From: Periconia sp. R9002
Taxonomy: Eukaryota > Ascomycota > Dothideomycetes > Pleosporales > Periconiaceae
Assembly: GCA_023627715.1 (NCBI GenBank)
Contig: JAMAHW010000016.1
Location: 310,001-374,000 of the forward strand
Length of the DNA: 64,000 bases
Direction of reading: 5' to 3'
Positions within the stretch are counted from its first letter, which is position 1. Each line of letters opens with the position of its first letter. This document shows positions 11,707 to 22,519 of this stretch, piece by piece. Under the pieces are notes generated by a model, which saw nothing but the letters and a program-made list of their open reading frames with translations, did not search any database and was not told where the DNA came from. A program made the translations under genes and the position numbers.

Positions 11707-13300
11707 TGTAACAATGTTGTGTTTGGAGATTTACGTCGGTGTAGGTAGGGGCGTGTGTGTGTTTATCAATTGATATATTCGAACGCGGAAAGGATGAAAC
11801 GATGGGACGCTCTGGACGCTGCTGGATGGTGAGCGTCGAAGGACAGAGGCCTTATTATTTATACATGTGTGTCGTATTGATCGTCGCCCTATAAACGTAG
11901 GTATGTGCACCGTATATGGTGAGGGGCAACGCCAACCCTCATCGGCTATCACCATCTTGATCCCTGCTGCTTCTTCAACTGAGACCTGGCTATTGCTACA
12001 CCGCACTACCCAGCATTCCGAAAGAATGAAGAATACCCACCACCGTAACCTGATCGGATCTATGGTGTTAGCGTCATCAGTCTCGCCGACTCCGACCTCA
12101 TACGATCTCTCGCACCAACTTATTGCACATGTACACGGAGAGAGATGCGTGGTACAATGGCGACCACGGTGACGGCGAACGTTGCATTCAATGATCCGCT
12201 GGCGCTAGTCAGGCAACCCACCCAGTTTCCATAGTCCCACGAGGTCACAAGACCGCCAACGGGTTTATCAACTCGCAAAAACGTTAGCCAAGTAAATAGA
12301 AACGGGGGCATGGTACGGAGCATATTCACTATAGCGTTGTCGTATTACGCATCGAGGTAAATTCGATAGTCTACTTCTGCTCATTCTATCAATATCACTC
12401 ATCGCCCCCGAAGTGGAAGCGAAAAACAAGGACACGATCTTCAATAAAATTGCCGATTTATGCGGGTTAGCAACCACCACAAACTATCGTTTCTGCGCCG
12501 ATCGCTAGTCCTCCTTGCCTGACAGAGATTCGATGGTCGTGCGCATGTTTCTGATAGAATGGATAGCGAAGATGCTGAATTGGGTTACAGAGAGAAAACC
12601 GTAGAAACATTTCGGCCAAGAGCCCAAACTAAGCTTAATACGACGTCCTCCCGGTGCTCTTGCTTTTTTTAGCTTTCTAGCTACCCGTGTATGTGTACTG
12701 TGTATACCTTATTCTTTGCAGCAACAGCAGCTGGGTATGGACTTTGCTATTTTTGTGCTGTAGGTTTTGGTAGAGGGTTCTAGCTATCCTGTTCCAGACA
12801 TCGTAAACCTGCGCAGTGGTATCCGGACCCGGATGACAGCGGACGGTGTCTGGCTATACCTAGCAATAGGTCTCAAGCACTTTTGAACACGGGCTTAGGA
12901 AATTGGGAATGATGTCATGGTATTGACCTCGACCCATGATGCTACCGAGCGTCCAAAAACAATTGTGGCGGTGTGTTTTGTGTACCTGGTATCAAATACT
13001 ACTGATGAGCTTCCAAATGATGACTGATCAGACGGCCCGCCATGTTAGGTAGTATCTGTTCGTACGACATGTAGAATTGTCATGCATACACGAGAGTCGG
13101 GCCTTATCGATTAATGTAATAATAAATGTAGGGGAATCTGAAAACATGATTTGACATTACGCAATCAAATGAAAGTGGACTGACCCAAATAAACCATAGG
13201 GTCGACCGACTTCTCTCAAACAGGTCTCTGATAAAATCGTGCGACAGACTGGCATAGTACACGTTTAGATCTAACCAACTCCAATTACACACTTGAGTAT
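11707..13300. other. Intergenic between CMR1 3' end and phiA promoter
   Basis: About 1.6 kb holding the phiA promoter and the CMR1 3' flank. Short leftward frames at 12120-12480 contain hydrophobic runs but no recognisable domain, and I find no splice pattern joining them. No gene called. Confidence 0.5.
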
Positions 13301-15035
13301 TCACATCCAAAGGCACAATTTCCCACTCGCCGTACCAGCGGCCACCCAGTCTTGTGTAGGATGGAATTTGGCGACAGCAGGAACAGCAGTGATGCCATCG
13401 CCTCCCAATTGGGCAAGCTGCTGCCCTTTGGCTGTGTAGATATCCACGAAGCGATTCATGTTACCGATACAGAATCGTTGCACACCGTCCTGCGGTTGCT
13501 GTTGCCACTGTGCACGCAGGATAGTAACCTATAATTCGCGGGTACAAAGTCAGCTTAACTCAAGCATGGGTGATTCATTGAATGACGGAGGTCTCAAGAC
13601 GCCACGTGGTGTCTCAATGCTACTTCGTATCTGGGATAACGTACCCAACGCCCCGTTTGGTTGTTGTGTGGTATTACAACCGACGGTTTTACTTCATCTT
13701 CAGTCAAGCTATCGCCAACTTTCCAGCTTGCAGCTTTGCTGAAATCATGGATCTTGATGGTGTCATCATACGAGGCAGTCGCTATGTAACCTGCCGAGTT
13801 GAAGGACGCATGTGATACTGAAAGTCTGCTTTCGTGCTCTCCCACCAAAGCTGGGAGACGCCACTCGCCTTTTCCATTGATTTTTCTCAAATCCCAGATC
13901 TTCATTGTGCGGTCTAGAGAGGCGGTTGCGACGAAGTGGGGATGCAGGGGGTGAAGAGAAAAGCCCCCAATCTTTTTTTCTGATAACTTCAAAATTTCTA
14001 ATCCGGCAGATTTCTCAGCAGGTGTCCGCATATCATATATTCCAAAGTGGCCATCGAGAGTGGAGAAGTATAGCATGTTGGCGTCGTTCTTCGATATTTC
14101 TACGCCAGACAAGGGCGCATCTTCATTCTCATCCGCTGGTGCGTACACTTCTACAGCGACCCCCTTTGCCAAATCAAGTTTTCGTACCGTGGAGTCATAC
14201 GAGGCGGAGTATAACGCGTTGGCATCGTGAGGGCTGAACTGAAATGTGTGGATCGTTCTGGTATGAGGTTTCAAAGTTGTGATGCTGGGGCCTTCTACGT
14301 CCGCGTCTTCGTCGTCTTCTTCTTTGATCTCTGGGGCTTTCTGAGAACAATCGCATATTCCAAGATTGCCTAGTTTGTCTCCTGCAAAGACCAATGGCTT
14401 TTCTGCGGTAGGATGCAATCCCAATGCGTACTGCAGCACATATAAGTGAACAAATCTGCAAGATGTGTCAACAAACTTACAATGCGTTCAGGTGTGATTT
14501 TCAGATCGTTTGGTTCAAACTCTGGCCATAATTCCAAACCACTCATCTTTTCCCTCAGCGCCTTGAGCTCCTTGTCGGTAGTCTCCTTGACATCTTCATC
14601 ATCAAATGTGCGTTCATAGGGTTTCGCTGGTCCAACAAGAGACTGGAAATTTCCATTCATGTCCCACTCTTTGCCAGCAACCACAATATCCTTAAAGTTG
14701 TAAGCATCACTGATGCGTTGCCTTTTAGCTTTATCTGCTTCTCTCCGTGCTTCATGCTCTTCTTCTGCCTTGCGTTTCGCTTTCTCGCTATCAGCCTCGA
14801 TACCTCGAAGTCTAGAAGACGTCCGCCGGGGTAGTATCTCCTCCTGTTTGATCTTTTTTACTGTAGCCTTTTTGGGTTTCGATTTCGGCTTTGCAGAGGC
14901 CAGCCCTTTGGCTGTGGGGGCGAGACCAGCCTCTGCAGCTTCCATCTCGAGGTTGCGCAAAAGCGCCTGGTTACGAGCGATATTCTCCTGACGTTTCCGC
15001 TCATATTCGCTGACTTCAACTTTTTGACGAGCCAT
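13301..15035 (-). CDS. cmr1: CMR1/WDR76-like WD40 DNA damage-binding protein
   Basis: Nuclear WD40 protein that binds chromatin and damaged DNA; in yeast it associates with histones and replication-stress foci. Three exons, 15035-14481, 14430-13645 and 13528-13301, with introns of 50 and 116 nt; 522 aa, matching yeast Cmr1 length. The N-terminal 185 residues are Lys/Glu-rich and helical, with a basic RRTSSRLRG motif. WD repeats follow, e.g. [36 protein letters not shown] and [16 protein letters not shown]. The junctions give PERI-YALGLHP and [12 protein letters not shown], both as expected for the family, and the third exon supplies [13 protein letters not shown] and the last repeat ending KLCLWM. 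It lies head-to-head with COQ9, 532 bp apart. Confidence 0.95.
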
Positions 15036-15567
15036 GTTAGTCGATTGGAAAGCCCAGACAGTCGAGACTAAGGCGCAACGGTAGACGATCGCAAGGAGAT
15101 ATCAAGGCTCTAGAGATCACCAAAAAAAAGTGGAATCTATAGACTGTTAGAGCTGCGATTTGTATCCAGCATAGAAGAGGCGTAAACGTACTCAAGATCG
15201 CATCAATAGGCGATTATGAAATCGCTAGTTTTGTGGAAAAGGTAGAAGCTGTGAGACAGTGGCGACCAACATTTGGAATGAGACTGGTTGACGCGTCCAA
15301 GACGCGACTTACGCGAAAATCACGTGGAGATCTAGAACACTCAACCTTGGAACTTCAGTGTTGTGTCTGCACGAAAAACTCTTCGAATCAAGGACGGACA
15401 CGGCAAGCAATTAGCGGCGAGTCGATCAGGCACGCCATGTGGCAAATGCGTGTTTCCCACGTCGTACAATCGTGTTCCTAGATCGGTGGTTTTGGCATGG
15501 GTCTTGGCGATTCTGCCATGGCTCTCACCATCGATCTGAATCGGGCTTTCTTTCCTCATCCACCTCG
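15036..15567. other. Shared divergent promoter of CMR1 and COQ9
   Basis: Region between the two divergent starts. The COQ9 frame stays open upstream to about 15439 but the extra residues do not look like protein. Nothing else seen. Confidence 0.55.
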
Positions 15568-16396
15568 ATGCCACCCGTACGGTTAGCACCCTCGCTTCTC
15601 GGATCGTCCCGAACAGCCTCACGTCGTTCCACGGCAGCATGGAGGCAGAGGTGCTGTTACCACTCGTCGCAGTATAGCCAGCCTCCGCCGTTTGCTCCGG
15701 CCGAATCAGCGATCCTTTCCGCTGCGATCTCACATGTACCCAATGTCGGTTTCACAATCGATGCGCTCAAGCTAGGAGCTCGTGATACTGGGTATCTGGA
15801 CGCGTCTACGAATTTGTTCCCACGTGGGGTCTTTGATCTCATCCATTACCACCTTGTCACACGAAGGTTGGCTTTGAAAGATACGGTGCAGTTCCCGACT
15901 GAGGGTGAAAATGGGAAGAAGCTAGGGACTGGTGCCAAAATCAAGACCTTAGCACTGGCTAGGTTGAGGGCCAATGAACCCGTTATCCACAAATGGCAAG
16001 AAGTATGTTGTCCTCGATTCAATCCATAGATCGCATGGCTCAGGGAGCTCACCATCCATCCAGGCGCTCGCCATCATGGCACAGCCTAGCTATGTTCCTC
16101 CCTCCCTCGCCGAATTGGCACGACTATCCGATGAAATGTGGTATCTTGCCGGGGACAAGAGCGTGGATGGAAGCTGGTACACAAAACGGGCAAGCTTATC
16201 GGCCATTTATTCAGCTACGGAGGTCTTTATGACGCAAGATACATCGAAAAACTTTGTCGATACGGAGCAATTTCTCGATGCACGGCTGGGTGATAGCATG
16301 AGATTAGGGAACACGATTGGAGCTTTGAGCGCGTGGACAGATTACACGGTACATTCGGCCGTGAATGTGCTCCGAAGTAAAGGAATGCGCATTTGA
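15568..16396 (+). CDS. coq9: Ubiquinone biosynthesis protein COQ9, mitochondrial
   Basis: Lipid-binding helper of the coenzyme Q synthome that presents quinone intermediates to COQ7, in the mitochondrial matrix. Two exons, 15568-16002 and 16064-16396, joined in phase 0 across a 61-nt intron; 255 aa. The N-terminal 40 residues (many Arg and Ser, ending near CYHSSQYS) form a mitochondrial presequence. COQ9/TetR-like helices follow: ESAILSAAISHVPNVGFTIDALKLGARDTGY in one stretch, then LARLRANEPVIHKWQE-ALAIMAQP over the junction, LARLSDEMWYLAGD, and DTEQFLDARL near the end. The start at MPPVRL was chosen because the upstream in-frame extension lacks presequence character. Confidence 0.95.
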
Positions 16397-17670
16397 GAAA
16401 ACAAAAACATGCATCGAATGCTTTGGGTACCCGGGCATCGTTTGCGACTAGGCCGTCATGAACATGTAAAATTATGATTATAATTGCAGTCTTTCCGTGT
16501 ACGTACTACAGAGTACATACAGTGCGTGTTAAAAACGTGAGACATGGAATCGGAGATGACACTTGGATTGGAGCTGAATGTATGGGAGGTATGACGTAGG
16601 GATGGCTGCAAGTCATCGCGATTGTCTCTAATCGACATTGGCCAAGGGCCAATCAGCTACATGCAAGCGGCAACCAATTGGGCGGATGAATTTAAAGGGA
16701 GGATACAAGTCACGGGGTGGCGACAGTAGGCGTTTCCAAGGTTGAAGCATGCAGTGATTGAGATCGGCCATTGTGTTGCCCAAGGACCCTGAAAGAGGCC
16801 TCAGCCCTACGGCTCGCGCCGCCGGCGTGCTGTTACTCCAGTACTACATATACACAATACTGTACCTACTGTAGGTATTGATATACACACGCTGTGGAGC
16901 AGCATCGACTTTGTGGCAAAAGCATAAGGGTCCAGAAAGGCCCTGACGCGTCTGGATGCTTACCTTTGTATGTATGAATAATTCCAACATGGTCAGCTAC
17001 TATACGGAGACGCAGGGCCACCATCACCGATTCCTGGGCCATCGCCAGATCGTTCTTGTTCAGGTCCGCGGTCCAACCGTCTACGCTTCACGGTTCAACG
17101 TACCGAGAGGCAGGCCAGGGCCCATCGCCGATGCTGCACCCGCCGTGTTCTAGGCTGCCCAGTCCTGTGTGTCCTGTCTCCTGTCACTGACTGTATTTTC
17201 CGATCCCGGCTGTTTCTTGGCGTCTTTGGCGATCGAGTGTTGGCTGCGATCGTTCCATCATGGCCATTCGAACCGCACCGTTCGTTGCCCACACCCCAAA
17301 ATGCTACCACCGACCATCTTCCAACCCACCTGTGCCCGCTTGGTGCCAGCACCGCGCTGCACTCATCAGCCCACTTTGCCCTCACCACCTCCCGTTCCAT
17401 TTCGCACTCCCTATTCCCCCCCTCCTGCCATCTACAGTACACGATCTCGTCCCAACCAACCTCAACTCGCTCTTCTCCCACCATACAACATTGCACACAC
17501 CCTGGCCCGAGCCGAGCCCCCCGGCTTCTCTTGCCGCAAATCTCTCCAACCCACGCGATTCCGTCCCACGGCACCGACCTTGACTGACTTCCCCGACTCG
17601 CTCGCACACGATTGAGCATGCTAGCCTCTCACAACCTTCGCAACCACAATATTTTGTGAAGCACCGCATC
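16397..17670. other. COQ9 3' flank and frq upstream region
   Basis: Upstream region of frq. CCAAT boxes lie at 16649-16653 and 16674-16678. The last 500 bp are C-rich and pyrimidine-rich, typical of a fungal leader. CGATC pentamers cluster at 17201, 17230 and 17248, and CCGATGCTGCA occurs at 17128-17138. Two overlapping upstream reading frames with true ATGs start at 17260 and 17302 and end before the frq start. No protein gene seen. Confidence 0.6.
17201..17252 (+). promoter_or_regulatory. Candidate White Collar-type GATC cluster upstream of frq
   Basis: Three CGATC copies (17201-17205, 17230-17234, 17248-17252) lie within 52 bp, about 420-470 bp before the frq ATG. In Neurospora the White Collar complex binds paired, imperfect GATN repeats in frq light and clock elements. 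That these copies do the same is inference from motif and position only. Confidence 0.35.
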
Positions 17671-20600
17671 ATGGGTGATCCCCCAGGAACCATTCCACCC
17701 CTCCAGTCCGACGCGCCCCGCCATCCTCGACGTCCTCTAGCACACCAGTCCGTATCCCTTCGCCACAGTCCACCCGCCGCTGGAAAGCCTCCGCAAGCCC
17801 CTTCCTTCTATGAGCTTCAGCCCACGGCCGCTTCTCCGAGCTCCCTCAATGCGCCTGCAAGCGACAAAGTAAACCCACCCTCGAGCGTTTCGCCCAAGGT
17901 CAAACCGAAGAAATACAGCTCGGGGGAAAGCAGCGATGCAGGCAAATGGTTTGAGAGCTCCAACAACGCCTTGCTGAGCAATGCCTCCTTCGCAGACAGT
18001 GAGTCCTGGCTCTGCCCCAAGAAGGTTCCATTTTCTTGCCTAACCTGCCTTACCAGATGATACACCATTCTTCTTGCGCAATTCTTCCTCTGGCGACACC
18101 CCGCCAGAAGGTCATGTTTCACATGGAGAACAGGTCCATACTTCCATACCCTATCGCCCCGGTATAACCCGGGGCGCCACTGACGGAAGCAGTACAGAGG
18201 ATTTCAGAGGTGTGATTGACGATTTGACCGTTGCAAATAAAAAACTAAAACGGAGACTGAAGAAATATGAGAAGCTGTACGATACCCATTTGCAGGACGA
18301 GAAGTTGTTTGAAGTTCGATTTCACGGCTTGCCTGACCACAAAAAGAAGGAGTTAGAAGAAACGTTGCGAAAGTTTGCTGCAGATTTGAATGACAGCGCT
18401 GACACTTTGCTCAACCCGCCCGCTTCCCATCCACCTACGTTCGACCAGCAGAAAACCTTCTCGTCAAATCCGTCGCGTTTTGCGGAATCTGGTTATGTGT
18501 CAATGTCGGCGTCGGGGCAGAATTCGTCTGCTCCATCCAATCAAGCTTCGAACCAAGCAAATTCCGGGGATAGCCATCGCCGCCGGATGACCAAATCGCA
18601 ATACAACCGACAGCAACAATCCATCCAGTCTTTTTTGCATGACATACCTGTAGGCCTGCTTCCCACAAGCCAGGTTCCCATGACAGACAAATCGAAGAAG
18701 AAACTAGTTGTGCGCCGCCTCGAGCAAATATTCGCTGGAAAGCGATCGATGCCAGGAAACCACTCACAGCCTATGCAACAGGAGGAAGTTGCCCAATCGG
18801 CTGCATCAGCGGACCGCGAAGCGCGAGAAGCAACGGGTCAGCAATTTAGGGTTGAGGGTCACCGTGAGGCTCGTATAATGCCTGTGCGAGCTGATGACGA
18901 AGAGATCACCGGTGAACCAAATACTGACGTCTTACAAAAACTACGACCTAACCTCCATATCAATGAACAAGACTTCGCAGGATCCGCATCTCCGGATCAA
19001 CGGCCGACAAGACCGTTGGACCTGGACCCATTCCGAGCCCAAGTTCCAGCAGAGAACATGGAGTATATTCGACATCTTGGCTTCACACCGCCCGATATGG
19101 AGACCGGAGAAGCACCGCAACTCGGACATGGGTGGATTTATCTCAACCTGCTCATAAACATGGCGCAGCTACATACTGTCAACGTGACTCCCGACTTCGT
19201 CAAGGCTGCAGTGACGGAATACAGCTCCAAATTCGAACTTTCCCACGACGGTAGAAAGATCCGGTGGAAAGGTGGCTTGGACGAAAGCAAAAATAGCAGT
19301 GGTAGCTCCCCGGAGCAGTTGAGCGGCTACTCTCCTTCGGAGGCTAATGGTACCAGCACTGGCTTCAATAGCAATATGAAGACAGGGACTAGTGGAAGCA
19401 GCGGGTCTCATTTGGATCCAGAACACAAAGCACGACGTTTGAGGAGGGCTGAAAAACAGAAGGAGCAGGGGAAATTTGCCTATACCCCCATCTTTTTTCA
19501 CAAGGAGGACTCAGATGAAGACGACGACTTTTATGGTTACGATTTGGGCTCTTCAAGCGCTTCCGCTTTTCAACGCCAACAACCTGGAGACTCCTCGGGG
19601 CTAGGAAGCTCAAATATACGCAGCTCTTCCTCAAGAAAACGACGCGACGATGGTCCGATGATCTTCTACAGCAAAGCAAACTTCTGTACTGATCTGAGCG
19701 GCGATTTACGAGGTCTTTCTGATCGTCAAATAGAGTCCATCGATATCACCAAGACCAATGCGCTAGGGATCCCGCACTCTTCCAAGGCTGGTTCAGAGCA
19801 TTCCAAATCAGAATCTCGCGGCCCTCTTTACACAGCCCACATGGACGTCGACTCTAAGGATGATTCTCAGGCGTATTCCAGCGATCCAGATTTCCATTTC
19901 TCTCCTGATCCCTTAAAGAATGATAATGGAACCGAAAGCCCTGAGGCGCTTGATTTCGAAGCCTCGGGTGTCGGCGGTGTCCAACCGGCGGATAATTTCT
20001 CTGTCAAGGTTCTCCGGGCCCACACCCAGTCCGCACCCAACAATAATGCTAGCACAACCTCTCGTCCCAAGCGCTTCTATTCCCACGAAATTGCTGAAGC
20101 TCTCACCTCCAAAGATGGAGACGAAGAGGCCTCTTTCAAGAAACAGGCGCCTACCTTCAAAGAAGAAATACTATATTCGGCCCGCAAACCACTGCCAAGC
20201 TCATCGCTGCCACCAGCCTCGTTTTTACCGTTTGATTCGACTTCATCGGGTGATGTAGACTCTGATCTCGATGACGAGGTCTCGTCCAACCCATCAACAG
20301 CGAGCTCGTCAGAGAATGGGCCCATCGGCGGTCGTATTCCGATCATTTCGCCCATCTATGCACGAGACGATGAGAGTTCACATGAAGGGTCTTCCGAATA
20401 TGAGAGTTCTGACGACGGGTCCATCGACCTGCTAGCTACTGCTCGTCAGACGGATCCGACCACCATTCGAGCATCTGAACGCGAGTATGATGCTGCGGTC
20501 GCCGATCGCCTTTCTGAATGTATCCCCGCAGGTAGTTCAGCAGCTACTGCCGGTGGAGGTGAGCTTGACGCTATATCACAACCAGTTCGACAGCGACTAA

Positions 20601-20807
20601 TGTTCTACTGCAGGGAGCGGATTCAATAGTCCGGAGCATGAAAGTGCTTTGCTAAGCGTCGATAACCCCCCAAGTACAACTCGCAAGAGCACCACGAGTG
20701 GGAGCATGTCTTCACGCACACGCTATCTCAAGCGTTCTAGAACCGGCGATGTTCTGGGTGCATCGTTGCAGGGAAGCAAAGGCCAAAAGAGTCAGCGGAC
20801 AAATTAG
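17671..20807 (+). CDS. frq: FREQUENCY circadian clock protein
   Basis: Central negative element of the fungal circadian oscillator: binds the helicase FRH and casein kinase 1 and inhibits the White Collar complex. Three exons, 17671-17998, 18057-20558 and 20614-20807 (introns 58 and 55 nt), give 1007 aa. Landmarks in the family's order: YSSGESSDAGKWF (about 90-102), coiled coil starting DFRGVIDDLTVANKKLKR (about 160-188), EKLFEVRFHGLP (191), DKSKKKLVVRRLEQIF (321), DQRPTRPLDLDP then ENMEYIRHLGF (the first CK1-contact region, about 423-453), GWIYLNLLINMAQLHTVNVTP to GRKIRWKGG (second region, about 467-517), KRR then FCTDLSGD (about 636-660), GGVQPADNF, and GSSAATAGGGSGF across the last junction. 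Ser-, Asp- and Glu-rich stretches fit heavy phosphorylation. The ATG at 17671 is the first in frame; the next Met is about residue 259. Skipping the last splice gives a different short tail. Expression, rhythm and splicing are not shown by sequence. Confidence 0.95.
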
Positions 20808-21736
20808 ATCGATTATACAGAGACGCGTAATCGCTCAACAGCACAAATGGGATGAAAACAATGCACAAATACCATTACACGCGTATCACGCAAGAGACGA
20901 CATTTCGGATCCCAATTCGGAAAACTATTTCCTAGGAGCATGGAGGGAAAATTCAGCATTGAAAGGCATTATCGGGTTGCATGATTTGTTTATATTCATG
21001 TTTTTTCTTCTACTCTTTTTGAGGCATTCAGGGCGCGGGCGAGCTTCTTTCAAATTTTATACCCCCACTTATGTGATCTTATCATTATCAATTAAGCAAT
21101 TGAGTTCATCAATGGTATCTTGAAAACGTGTCTTTTTATTATTTTATTTATTTAGGTGATGTATTTCATCCCGCTGATGAAACAGAGAGAGGTGAGGTGG
21201 AAAATCAACGTCTTCTTATAGTGGGAATGTAGAGCACTAACCTTACCATTGTACTTTATCGTCACTTTCATCTCTAGCTAAGATTCTTGATCACTGTTCA
21301 CCCGGTTGTTATGCCCCTTTGGAGTCTTCTTTTGTGACTTTATCATTCATATTATTTCCATGTCAAGCGCTGTAATGAGGCTCACATGCTCCAAACTCAG
21401 AAATTATAACATCAAATTCCTATCCCAAAACTCCACTTTATTCACCTAATATCCTAGACTTGGAATAAACAGCAGAGTAAAGTTGCTCCAGTAATAAATC
21501 AATTGCATAAATGTATGTAAGGTGTTTGTAGAAAGGAACGAGGAAAATGCGCATGCAGATCTCATCAAAGACCCCCGATACAGTAGCGCAAGAACCAAAG
21601 CAGAAAAGACAATATCAAGCAAGCAAAAAGACGAAGGTACATTACACAGCCACCAGCGGCCTTCCTCCATTCCCCCCTTCCACCACAGGACTTCTTCGCC
21701 ATCATCAATCATACCGGCTCATTTCCTCCTAGGTAT
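20808..21736. other. Convergent intergenic region, frq and PL7 gene 3' flanks
   Basis: Both neighbours end here. The sequence is AT-rich with T-runs typical of 3' untranslated DNA. No gene seen; an antisense frq transcript starting here cannot be judged from sequence. Confidence 0.6.
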
Positions 21737-22519
21737 TTAGTGCTGGATGGTGATGCTGTAGAACGCAACCTCGCTAGGGCTGTTACCCTGGTTGTAGTTT
21801 CCAGCCTTGAAGTAGGAAGGTGGGCTCTTGATGCTACCGGTGCTCAAGGTCTTCGCCTCTCCACCGTTGATGGCGACACTCAACACACCCTTTTCATACT
21901 TCAACTCGTAGCTGAACTTCTCGCCGATCTTGACCTTGCCAATCTCGGTCATCTTCAAGCTGCTGACGTCCGGGATCTGGCTGACTCCAATGGTCAAAGT
22001 ACCGGACTTGTTGATGAAGAGCTCGGCGACTGGTTTCTTGGACACCTTGTCGTCGACTTTGACCTGGCCGATGACGGTGCCGTACTTGGAGTCGTCGGCG
22101 GTGATGACGTTGAGTTCGGCCTTGAGGCTGTTGGTCGCGGCACCAGAGTCCCACGACTGCGGCGAGGCCTCACGCAGCTCGGTGCGGCAGTGCTTGCTGT
22201 TGGGCGTGGTGACGCAGCCCGAGCTGGTGGTAGACCCGGGGACCTTCATGACGACCGCGCCGTCCTTCTTGTCGGTGAAGAAGTACTGCGGGTTCGTCCA
22301 TCCTTGGCAGCCTTTGAGCTTGTCGCCCGAGACTTGGTCTACTTTACCACTGCTGCCGGTTGGGAGTTGGAGGCTGAATTTGGAGAGGTCCAAGTTGCCG
22401 CCGGGCGCGCAGGAGGGGTTCAAGGCGCGGGGGAGGAGAGCGTTGGGGGTGATGGGTGCTGGAGCGGCAGCGGCCAGGCCGAAGAAGAGGATCAATGCGG
22501 TTTGGGCGGAGGTGTACAT
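21737..22519 (-). CDS. Secreted polysaccharide lyase family 7 (alginate lyase-like) protein
   Basis: Single-exon gene, 260 aa. Residues 1-19 form a signal peptide (hydrophobic core TALILFFGLAAAA), then a Pro-rich linker and a PL7 beta-jelly-roll. PL7 enzymes cleave uronic-acid glycans such as alginate by beta-elimination. Strand motifs are recognisable: LDLSKFSLQLPTG, CRTELRE at 111-117 (family R-T/S-E-L), and YFKAGNYNQ at 236-244 containing the catalytic Tyr. The central family motif Q-I/V-H, whose His serves as catalytic base or neutraliser, reads Q-V-K here (152-154). Activity is therefore doubtful or substrate-shifted. The frame stays open 5' of the ATG, but the signal peptide fixes the start at 22519. 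Confidence 0.9.
   Translation of the reverse strand: MYTSAQTALILFFGLAAAAPAPITPNALLPRALNPSCAPGGNLDLSKFSLQLPTGSSGKVDQVSGDKLKGCQGWTNPQYFFTDKKDGAVVMKVPGSTTSSGCVTTPNSKHCRTELREASPQSWDSGAATNSLKAELNVITADDSKYGTVIGQVKVDDKVSKKPVAELFINKSGTLTIGVSQIPDVSSLKMTEIGKVKIGEKFSYELKYEKGVLSVAINGGEAKTLSTGSIKSPPSYFKAGNYNQGNSPSEVAFYSITIQH

Noticed and set aside
12120..12480. Two hydrophobic minus-strand frames
   Set aside because: No ATG with good context, no joining splice signals and no family resemblance.
17265..17275. tRNA B-box-like sequence (minus strand GGTTCGAATGG)
   Set aside because: Consensus ends in TCC, and no A-box or cloverleaf could be found around it.
17095..17619. 174-codon minus-strand frame opposite the frq leader
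   Set aside because: Arg/Gly/Trp-rich translation of a C-rich leader; starts at a weak codon and has no recognisable feature. An antisense RNA is possible but not a protein.
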